Origin: Schwartzia sp. (in: firmicutes)
GTDB taxonomy: Bacteria; Bacillota; Negativicutes; Selenomonadales; Selenomonadaceae
DNA length: 11,576 bases
Direction of reading: 5' to 3'
Assembly (NCBI GenBank): GCA_017939945.1
Contig: JAGAZS010000161.1
Location: 1-11,576 of the forward strand
Shown: positions 6,465 through 11,576 of the stretch, piece after piece
Numbering within the stretch: the first letter of the stretch is position 1
How the letters are laid out: each line of letters starts with the position of its first letter
The notes under the pieces: generated by a model
What the model was told of the DNA's origin: nothing
The model's database searches: none
The model's input: only the letters and a program-made list of their open reading frames with translations
Program-made: the position numbers and the translations under genes

Positions 6465-6505
6465 AAAAGAACTTTACGGAAACACCCTGATTTCCATAAA
6501 GTTCT
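6465..6505 (-). terminator. 15-bp hairpin with short U run between LysR and ECF genes
   Basis: The arms 6468-6482 and 6491-6505 pair along 15 positions (one G-U) with an 8-base loop and are followed by TTTT. It is a likely terminator for the nifS-nifU-lysR transcript. The short U run, and the lack of room for a promoter before the ECF start (28 bases), suggest partial read-through or conditional attenuation. Confidence 0.7.
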
Positions 6506-6559
6506 GTTTACGGTTTCCCATTTCAGATTTATTCCTGTCAAATATTGAATCCTGCATCC

Positions 6560-7480
6560 CTATTTCGGCCTCGTCAGCCCCATCTTCGCGACGGTTTCCT
6601 CCAAAGACGCTATGAAAGCATGCCCCAGCTCGGTAGCCCTGCGATCGGCGTGGCGAATCACGCCGACGGTCATGACCTCGTCCGAATCAACAGGAACGGC
6701 TATGATGTCGCGCCCGTGCAGGAACGACGGCAGGACGCCCGTCGTCACGATATAGGCGTCGAGCTCCATCAAAAAATTCACCACCGCCGCCCTGTCGGTA
6801 ATGAGGACACGCCGCTTCATCTGGCGGTCGCTGCCGATCTCCTCGGCAAAGTACGACGGGTTCTCTTCCCCTTGGTCGAAAGTGACGCAGGGAAAAGACT
6901 CCAAATCCTCGAAACTGACGGACGCCCGCTTCGCCAGCGGGTGCTTGCGATACAGGAACACATGGGGACGCGCCATGAACAGCGGCGAAAAAACGAGGCG
7001 GCTGTCCTTCAAAAGCTTCCGGAGCATCGACTCATTGGAACGGCTCATATAGAGGACGCCGATTTCGCTTTTGAAATTCTTGACGTTCTCGATGACCTTG
7101 GCGGTGCGCTCCTCCAACAGCGAAAACTCGTAATCGTCGCCGCCGTGCGCCTTGACCAGCTCGACAAACGCGCTGGCCGCAAAGGTGTAATGCTGGGTCG
7201 AGACGGAAAAGTACCGTTTGCCGCTCTCGCCGCTGTAACGATCTTCCAGCAGCCGCATCTGCTCGACGACCTGCCGCGCGTAGCCGAGAAAATTCCGCCC
7301 CACGTCGGTGGGTTTCATGCCGCGCGAGCTTCGGACGAAAAGCGTCTGCTGGATTTCCTGCTCCAGCGAGGACAACGACTCGGTCAGGCTCGGCTGTGAA
7401 ATGAACAGATGCCGCGCCGCCAGGCTCACAGATCCGTACTTCGCGACAGCCAGCGCGTATTTCAGTTGAAGAAGCGTCAT
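6560..7480 (-). CDS. LysR-family transcriptional regulator
   Basis: This is a DNA-binding regulator of 306 residues. The N-terminal winged helix-turn-helix spans about residues 1-60 (LQLKYALAVAKYGSVSLAAR, then ISQPSLTESLSSLEQ), followed by a linker helix and a two-lobed effector-binding domain from about residue 88. I chose ATG at 7480 because the family starts at this point and GGAGGTGG lies about 7 bases upstream; the 28-codon upstream extension is low-complexity and overlaps the nifU end. The gene follows nifU by 31 bases, so it is the third gene of the nifS operon, unusual for LysR genes, which are commonly divergent from their targets. Its effector is unknown; a sulfur-related signal is plausible from context only. 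Likely targets are its own operon or the importer. Confidence 0.93.
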   Translation of the reverse strand: MTLLQLKYALAVAKYGSVSLAARHLFISQPSLTESLSSLEQEIQQTLFVRSSRGMKPTDVGRNFLGYARQVVEQMRLLEDRYSGESGKRYFSVSTQHYTFAASAFVELVKAHGGDDYEFSLLEERTAKVIENVKNFKSEIGVLYMSRSNESMLRKLLKDSRLVFSPLFMARPHVFLYRKHPLAKRASVSFEDLESFPCVTFDQGEENPSYFAEEIGSDRQMKRRVLITDRAAVVNFLMELDAYIVTTGVLPSFLHGRDIIAVPVDSDEVMTVGVIRHADRRATELGHAFIASLEETVAKMGLTRPK

Positions 7481-7511
7481 TTCTTTCCCACCTCCGGCAC
7501 ATCCGCCGTGT

Positions 7512-7937
7512 TCACGCGTGGCAGGCGGCGCAGGACGTGGAGAACTGCGCCGCGTCATAAGCAATGCCGTTCTTGTCGTAGTAGTCCTTGACCGCCGCGC
7601 GGATTGCCTCCTCCGCCAGCACCGAACAATGGAGCTTGTGGGCGGGCAGACCGTCCAACGCCTCCGTCACCGCCTTGTTCGTGACCGTCAATATCTCGTC
7701 CAGCGGCTTTCCCTTGATCATCTCCGTCGCCATCGAGCTGGACGCGATGGCCGAGCCGCAGCCGAAGGTCTCGAACTTCACGTCGGTCACCACATTGTCG
7801 TCGATCTTCAAATAAATCTTCATGATATCGCCGCACTTCGCGTTGCCGACCTCGCCGACGCCGTCGGCATTCTCCATGCTCCCCACGTTGCGCGGGTTGC
7901 GGAAATGATCCATCACTTTTTCACTGTATAATGACAT
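7512..7937 (-). CDS. nifU: Fe-S cluster assembly scaffold, NifU/IscU-like
   Basis: This scaffold assembles [2Fe-2S]/[4Fe-4S] clusters from sulfur delivered by NifS. The 141-residue product corresponds to the IscU/NifU N-terminal domain, with ligand cysteines C35 (NAKCGD), C60 (GCGSA) and C104 (LHCSVLA). It lacks the LPPVK-type chaperone motif of classical IscU, as expected for Firmicute NifU. It ends with an extra pair, C136 and C139, in CAACHA; this resembles a c-heme site but is in a cytoplasmic protein, so metal binding or a redox pair is more likely. ATG at 7937 is chosen because GGAGG lies 9 bases upstream; a TTG two codons earlier sits too close to that site. It is 28 bases after nifS and 31 before the LysR gene, so clearly one operon. 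Confidence 0.95.
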   Translation of the reverse strand: MSLYSEKVMDHFRNPRNVGSMENADGVGEVGNAKCGDIMKIYLKIDDNVVTDVKFETFGCGSAIASSSMATEMIKGKPLDEILTVTNKAVTEALDGLPAHKLHCSVLAEEAIRAAVKDYYDKNGIAYDAAQFSTSCAACHA

Positions 7938-7965
7938 ATCCAAATGCCTCCCTATTTCTCTTTTT

Positions 7966-9156
7966 TCATTCCGGCAGCAAAAATTCTCTCTTTCCTGCCA
8001 GCTTGTCCTTCCAGAGCGGGGAAATCCCGCGAAGATACCCGACGACCTCCGGCACCGCCTTCAAGATCTGATCCACATCCTCCTCCGTGTTGTTCTCGCC
8101 GATGGACAGCCGCAGCGAGCCGTGAGCGACCTCATGCGGCCTGCCGATAGCAAGGAGCACATGGCTCGGGTCGAGGGAGCCCGACGTGCAGGCCGAGCCG
8201 GAGGAGGCGCAGATTCCCTTGTCGTCCAAAAGAAGCAGCAGGCTCTCGCCCTCGATGCCCTCGAAGCAAAAGCTGATCGTTCCCGGCAGGAAATGTTCCC
8301 TGTCCCCGTTCTGCACGCTGTGGGGAATTTTTGTCAGACCCTCTACCAGCCGTTCCCGCAGCTTCAAAATCTTCTCGTTGTTTTCCTCGATATGCGCGCA
8401 GGCGTCCTCCAACGCCGCCGTCATGCCCATGATCGCCGGCACGTTTTCCGTGCCGCCCCGCTTGCCGCGTTCCTGTGCGCCGCCCTCAATGACGTTCGTC
8501 AACGGGATTCCCTTCCGCGCGTACAGCACGCCGACGCCTTTCGGTCCGTGGAACTTGTGCCCGGAAAGGGACAGCATATCAATATTCTGCTTCTGCACAT
8601 CGATCGGCAAATGCCCCGCCGCCTGTACCGCGTCCGTATGGAACAGCACCCTGCGTTCGCGGCAGACCGCGCCGATTTCCGCAATGGGCTGGACGGAACC
8701 GATCTCGTTGTTCGCGTACATGATCGTCACAAGAGCGGTATCGTCGCGGATTGCCTTCGCCACCTGTTCGGGGCTGACGATCCCGTTTTCGTGGACGTCC
8801 AGAAGCTCAATCTCGAACCCGTCCTTTTTCAGCTTTTCCAAAGTGTGCAGCACCGCATGATGCTCGAACGCCGTGGAAATGATATGCTTCTTCCCCTTCT
8901 TCTCCCCCGCTTTTGCCGCGGAGAGAATCGCCTGATTGTCCGCCTCGCTTCCGCCGGACGTGAAATAAATCCCGCCGGCGCTCGCCCCGAGGCAGGCCGC
9001 CACCCGTTCCCTCGCTTCGTCCAAAGCTTCCTTCGCCTTCTGCCCGAAAACATAAAGGCTCGAGGGATTTCCCCAAACCTCCTCCATATAAGGCAGCATC
9101 GCCTCGATGGCCTTCCGGCTCATCTGGGTCGTCGCCGCATTGTCCGCATATATCAT
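7966..9156 (-). CDS. nifS: Cysteine desulfurase, NifS/IscS family
   Basis: This PLP enzyme converts L-cysteine to alanine and hands the persulfide sulfur to NifU and other acceptors. The 396-residue product has the usual length. It shows YADNAATT at the N terminus, H99 in AFEHH stacking on PLP, D175 in HTDAVQAAGH, the PLP-binding K201 in SLSGHKFHGPKG and the persulfide-forming C323 in SSGSACTSGSLDPSHVL. The short loop around C323 (SGSACTSGS, followed by a group I style LDPSHVLLAIG) fits the NifS/IscS group rather than SufS. The ATG at 9156 has GGAGG 7 bases upstream. It is the first gene of the nifS-nifU-lysR operon, driven by the promoter at 9200-9228. LarE further downstream is a possible additional sulfur acceptor pathway, by inference. 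Confidence 0.97.
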   Translation of the reverse strand: MIYADNAATTQMSRKAIEAMLPYMEEVWGNPSSLYVFGQKAKEALDEARERVAACLGASAGGIYFTSGGSEADNQAILSAAKAGEKKGKKHIISTAFEHHAVLHTLEKLKKDGFEIELLDVHENGIVSPEQVAKAIRDDTALVTIMYANNEIGSVQPIAEIGAVCRERRVLFHTDAVQAAGHLPIDVQKQNIDMLSLSGHKFHGPKGVGVLYARKGIPLTNVIEGGAQERGKRGGTENVPAIMGMTAALEDACAHIEENNEKILKLRERLVEGLTKIPHSVQNGDREHFLPGTISFCFEGIEGESLLLLLDDKGICASSGSACTSGSLDPSHVLLAIGRPHEVAHGSLRLSIGENNTEEDVDQILKAVPEVVGYLRGISPLWKDKLAGKREFLLPE

Positions 9157-9182
9157 AGCGCAGCCTCCGTTTCCTATAAGTT

Positions 9183-9229
9183 TTCCCTATGCCTTGTCTA
9201 TGATATACTCAATTCCCCACCTTGTCAAT
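9183..9229 (-). repeat. Direct repeat overlapping the nifS promoter (possible operator)
   Basis: Two copies of a TTCCC-(A)-CCTTGTC-AT unit lie at 9183-9201 and 9213-9229, with the shared CCTTGTC cores at 9192-9198 and 9220-9226, 28 bases apart. One covers the -35 box and the other lies just downstream of the -10, as expected for a repressor or activator pair. The identity of the regulator is unknown; the operon's own LysR protein or an Rrf2-type regulator are candidates. Confidence 0.4.
9200..9228 (-). promoter_or_regulatory. Promoter of the nifS-nifU-lysR operon
   Basis: TTGACA (9223-9228) and TATCAT (9200-9205) have 17-base spacing: a perfect -35 and a 5/6 -10. The predicted start is near 9193, about 37 bases from the nifS ATG. 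Confidence 0.85.
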
Positions 9230-9246
9230 AGGAATTAAAATAGGCA

Positions 9247-9273
9247 TAAAAAAAGAGAGGCTAAAGCCTCTCT
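9247..9273 (-). terminator. Intrinsic terminator of the NlpC/P60 gene
   Basis: An 8-base-pair GC-rich stem (9254-9261 with 9266-9273), a 4-base loop and a 7-8 base U run on the minus strand lie 13 bases after the hydrolase stop. Confidence 0.95.
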
Positions 9274-9285
9274 CGAAAAGCAAGT

Positions 9286-9957
9286 TTACAGCACGCGACG
9301 CGCTCCGATATAACGGTCGCCCCAGTAGTACGGATCGTAAATCGACGCGATGGAAACGCCGATGCTCGACGCCGCGTGAATGAAATTCCCGTCGCTCAGG
9401 TAAATGCCCACATGGGACGCGCCGTACTCATACGTCGAGAAAAACACCAGATCGCCCGTGCGCAGCGCGCTCATCGGAACCGGACGCCCGACCTCGTACT
9501 GCTCGTCCGCCGCACGCGGCAGGTAAATACCCGCGTTCGCGAAAACGTACCGCACATAGCCGGAGCAGTCAAACCCGCTGGGCGACGTACCGCCGAAAGA
9601 ATACGGAACGCCGAGATACGCCATCGCCGTCTGCACGATACGACGGGAAACATAATTCGATCCGCGGCTGACCGACTCCGGCATCGCCTTGCCGAGCAGC
9701 GCCTCGTAAGTCGACGGCCCTACCGCACCGTCTGCGTCCATCCCGTGCGCCGTCTGGAAATCCTTGATTGCCTCCACCGTCGCGGGACCGAAATCCCCGT
9801 CCGGCACCACATCATAACCGATACGAACAAGCTCCGCCTGAATCTCCGCCACATCATTGCCCTGATCGCCGACCTGAAGCGACTCCGCCCCCGCGACCGA
9901 GCACCAACACATGCACGCCATAGAAACAGCCAAGACACGATTCTTCCACTTACCCAA
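9286..9957 (-). CDS. Secreted NlpC/P60 cell-wall endopeptidase with peptidoglycan-binding domain
   Basis: This enzyme cleaves peptide cross-bridges or stem peptides in peptidoglycan outside the cytoplasm. The 223-residue precursor starts with KWKNR and a hydrophobic stretch ending SVAGA, so a signal peptide is likely cut before ESLQ (about residue 25). A PG_binding_1 domain follows (about 26-90: GDQGNDVAEIQAELVRIGYD, DGDFGPATVEAIKDFQ). The NlpC/P60 domain covers about 103-223, with catalytic C131 in GFDCSGY, H182 in SHVGIY and third residue H194 in FIHAAS. I chose TTG at 9957, which has GAGGAG 8 bases upstream; the frame stays open to 10068 but that extension is riboswitch sequence. It is a single-gene transcript, ended by the terminator at 9247-9273 and controlled by the c-di-AMP riboswitch, a common pairing for cell-wall hydrolases. 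Confidence 0.95.
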   Translation of the reverse strand: MGKWKNRVLAVSMACMCWCSVAGAESLQVGDQGNDVAEIQAELVRIGYDVVPDGDFGPATVEAIKDFQTAHGMDADGAVGPSTYEALLGKAMPESVSRGSNYVSRRIVQTAMAYLGVPYSFGGTSPSGFDCSGYVRYVFANAGIYLPRAADEQYEVGRPVPMSALRTGDLVFFSTYEYGASHVGIYLSDGNFIHAASSIGVSIASIYDPYYWGDRYIGARRVL

Positions 9958-9978
9958 TAAACTTTCTCCTCTCTCTTT

Positions 9979-10136
9979 CGCCTGCGAGGTTAGCTGCCGG
10001 GTTAGGACAGAGAAGCTGCCCCTGCAAATTTCCCCAAACGGAACAACGCATTCACCCCAAAAGAACACGCCCGATTGCGCTTCCCAATCATTTTGGTTCC
10101 CCCACTCCGATTCCCGGATTCGGCTTTTTCCAAACG
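9979..10136 (-). promoter_or_regulatory. Cyclic-di-AMP riboswitch (ydaO/yuaA class)
   Basis: The minus-strand leader carries the class's conserved blocks in order: GGGGAACC (10095-10103 region) followed by CCAAAA, which pairs with TTTTGG; GGGGTGAAT (10050-10058); and CAGCTAACCTCG (9985-9996). A closing helix CGTTTG/CAGGCG (10131-10136 with 9979-9984) frames it. This class is an OFF switch that binds two c-di-AMP molecules and often precedes cell-wall hydrolase genes. No terminator lies between it and the ribosome binding site, which starts within about 6 bases of the closing helix, so control of ribosome access is a reasonable guess. Confidence 0.95.
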
Positions 10137-10181
10137 CACGGTTGGAACTTTTCTTCCATACGGCATCTGTAAATCACATTT

Positions 10182-10187
10182 ATTATA
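10182..10187 (-). promoter_or_regulatory. -10 box for the riboswitch/NlpC transcript
   Basis: TATAAT on the minus strand, inside GTATATAATAAATG, lies about 45 bases upstream of the riboswitch. No good -35 hexamer is found at 16-18 bases, so only the -10 is called. Confidence 0.55.
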
Positions 10188-10516
10188 TACGACACGATTG
10201 GAAAAAATCCTGCCGTCCCCAAACATTCTTTTATGCCGGAAAAGTGCGGAAACACTGAAGATTATGTCCATCGCAATTTCCCAACGAACGATGTAAATTA
10301 TATGAAAGGAATCTGAAAAACGACTGTACAAACATGAAAGCGTTATTGAAATTCCCCCCACAAACATCCCTTGCAAACCAAATGGCAAGATAAGAAAGTT
10401 GAAAAGTGATGAAAAAACTGAGAATCGGCAAAAAAGAACATGCCATAAAGAGGAAAAACGACAGGCGCGGCGAATAATATTTATGTATTTAGCCTGTTCG
10501 CAAAGGTGGTATCGGT
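10188..10516. other. Intergenic region between divergent hydrolase and DUF1638 genes
   Basis: This 329-base stretch is A-rich on the plus strand and holds no convincing gene on either strand. An inverted repeat ACAGGC/GCCTGT (10461-10466 and 10492-10497) flanks an AT-rich core with a TAATAT box (10475-10480), just upstream of the DUF1638 gene. It could be an operator or a leader hairpin. No complete plus-strand promoter was found. Confidence 0.5.
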
Positions 10517-11218
10517 ATGCCAAATACGGTGATCTTATCCTGCCCGACGTTGCGCGGGGAATTGCAGTCTGCACTTGCGGCGGCTTCCTCGGAGGCCGTC
10601 GTGTATTTTATTCCCCGGCGGCTGCACAGTGTCCCGAAAGAGTTGCACGAATATTTGCAGGATATGATCGATCATTTTTACAATGTGGATAAAATTGTCC
10701 TTTGCATCAGCGGATGCGGCGGTGGGACCGCAGGGCTCCGCGCAGCCTCGTCAAAGCTAATCGTGCCGCGTACGCGGGACTGCCTCGACGTCCTACTCTC
10801 CAGGGACAGCCTCGCGTCCCTCGAGCGGGACATTTCCGGTGTTTACTTCACGGAAAGCTGGATGGAGTGCACCAAGGAATCCGAAATCGATCTTGACAAA
10901 CTGACGGAAAAAATGGGACGCGAGGGTGCCGAAGATTATTTGCGGCGCCTGTACAAAACGTGCAACAAATTCTACATTATCGACACGGGCTGCTATAACG
11001 TGCGGGCGGTGGAGGAATATGTGGCCCCGCTGGTGAAGATACTTTCCGGAACGATGACGATACTGCACGGGGAATACGGCATCCTGCACAAAATTGCCGA
11101 GGAGCGGTTCGATGATGATTTTGTCGTTGCCTCCCCGGGCGGCAAAATCCCGGCAGACGCATTTTTGAAAAATTTTCCCGCGCATCAGGCGGAGCACGAA
11201 ACGGGAGGACGGACATGA
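10517..11218 (+). CDS. DUF1638 family protein
   Basis: The 233-residue product matches the DUF1638 pattern: an N-terminal ILSC-x-TLRGEL strand with C9, FIPRRLHSVPKEL (31-43), a CISGCGGGTAGLRA glycine-rich stretch (63-76) with C63 and C67, LIVPRTRDC with C89, and YFTESWMEC (110-118) with W115 and C118. Further cysteines are C149 and C159. The cysteine and histidine content suggests metal or corrinoid/Fe-S involvement. Relatives are known near corrinoid methyltransferase genes in methanogens and clostridia, but no biochemical role is established to my knowledge. The ATG at 10517 has AAGGTGG 7 bases upstream. It overlaps the next gene by ATGA, so the two are translationally coupled. No signal peptide is seen. 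The C-terminal 20 residues are polar and may be disordered. Confidence 0.85.
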   Translation: MPNTVILSCPTLRGELQSALAAASSEAVVYFIPRRLHSVPKELHEYLQDMIDHFYNVDKIVLCISGCGGGTAGLRAASSKLIVPRTRDCLDVLLSRDSLASLERDISGVYFTESWMECTKESEIDLDKLTEKMGREGAEDYLRRLYKTCNKFYIIDTGCYNVRAVEEYVAPLVKILSGTMTILHGEYGILHKIAEERFDDDFVVASPGGKIPADAFLKNFPAHQAEHETGGRT

Positions 11219-11576
11219 AAAAGATCTTGTACCTGACCGATTTGTATTATGAAGCCAAGGGCCGACGGTATTACGAGGAAGATTTATACATCACCGGACG
11301 GCTCAAGGAACATTTCGACATAGCGATATGCCACCCAAAAAATTCCGAAGCCTTTGAATCGGCGGCCGACCTGGTGGTGTTTCGGAATACCGGGGCGGTC
11401 AGCGGCTTCAAGGACATTTACGCCTCCTTCGTGCAAAGGGTCCGGAAAAACAAGCTCAGGACTTTCAACGACTTTACGGGAAAGGCCGATATGTGCGGCA
11501 AGCAATACCTGATCGACCTGACGCTGGCAGGGTATCCGGTGATTCCGACGATAGACGCGATTGAGAACATAGGCAG
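11215..11576 (+). CDS. ATP-grasp-like protein, N-terminal part (3' truncated)
   Basis: ATG at 11215 overlaps the DUF1638 stop by 4 bases and has GGAGG 6 bases upstream. The frame stays open for 120 codons to the window edge. The visible part looks like a pre-ATP-grasp domain: MKKILYLTDLYYEAKG, then DLVVFRNTGAV (about 55-65), then FNDFTGKADMCGKQYLIDL and AGYPVIPTID. The asparagine/KADxxxKQYL helix and the G-x-PVIPTI strand are typical of the entry to ATP-grasp carboxylate-amine ligases of the RimK/glutathione-synthetase type. The ATP-binding residues themselves lie beyond the window, so enzymatic activity cannot be confirmed. Coupling to DUF1638 suggests the two act in the same pathway or complex; the substrate is unknown. 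Confidence 0.7.
   Translation, partial: MKKILYLTDLYYEAKGRRYYEEDLYITGRLKEHFDIAICHPKNSEAFESAADLVVFRNTGAVSGFKDIYASFVQRVRKNKLRTFNDFTGKADMCGKQYLIDLTLAGYPVIPTIDAIENIG

Noticed and set aside
6536..6541. TTGACA downstream of the LysR gene as an ECF gene promoter
   Set aside because: No -10-like hexamer at 16-18 bases; the expected position reads GGAAAC.
7515..7529. c-type heme attachment site (CxxCH) in NifU
   Set aside because: The protein is cytoplasmic with no signal peptide, so heme attachment of this type is not expected.
8122..9231. 369-codon plus-strand open frame opposite nifS
   Set aside because: nifS has all its catalytic motifs; the mirror frame has none.
9958..10068. N-terminal extension of the NlpC/P60 protein
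   Set aside because: The extension is the translated c-di-AMP riboswitch; the TTG at 9957 has a proper ribosome site and a signal peptide follows.
10503..10516. T-box-like string (AAGGTGGTATCGG) before the DUF1638 start
   Set aside because: It differs from the T-box core at key positions, no specifier stem or terminator was seen, and the string serves as the ribosome binding site.

Overview
The window looks like chromosomal DNA of a GC-rich, low-redundancy Firmicute, most probably a Gram-negative-type member of the Negativicutes (Selenomonas relatives). The reasons are strong purine-rich ribosome binding sites, GTG/TTG starts, sigma-70 consensus promoters, a cyclic-di-AMP riboswitch in front of an NlpC/P60 cell-wall hydrolase, and IscU-type NifU paired with NifS. 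The taxonomic call is an inference from style and gene content.

Layout: the tail of an unidentified plus-strand gene (1-149) meets a convergent minus-strand block at a shared bidirectional terminator. From there to about 10.14 kb every gene is on the minus strand. In transcription order these are: (i) an NlpC/P60 hydrolase (9957-9286) behind a c-di-AMP riboswitch and closed by a clear terminator; (ii) a sulfur-mobilisation run starting at a good promoter near 9.2 kb: nifS, nifU, a LysR regulator, a hairpin, an ECF-transporter S component, and a larE-type sulfurtransferase; (iii) a small protein made of two YezD/DUF2292-like repeats with its own perfect consensus promoter, closed by a bidirectional terminator; (iv) a short double-[4Fe-4S] protein of the QueG / reductive-dehalogenase superfamily; (v) an SsuABC/TauABC-like importer operon (lipoprotein, ATPase, permease) behind a complex 330-base leader with two candidate promoters, a very stable terminator-like hairpin and a possible leader peptide. 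On the plus strand from 10517, a DUF1638 gene overlaps by 4 bases the start of an ATP-grasp-like gene that runs off the window.

How the genes may work together: NifS removes sulfur from cysteine, NifU is the Fe-S scaffold, LarE is a sulfur-donating enzyme with the three-cysteine pattern of cluster-binding members, and the transporter belongs to a family that often imports organosulfur compounds. The middle of the window therefore reads as a sulfur acquisition and sulfur transfer neighbourhood with Fe-S enzymes. The substrates of both transporters, and the roles of the DUF2292 protein, the Fe-S protein and the DUF1638/ATP-grasp pair, cannot be read from the sequence. The best candidates for something undescribed are the DUF1638/ATP-grasp pair, the QueG/RdhA-like short Fe-S protein next to the importer, the tandem DUF2292 protein, and the importer leader.
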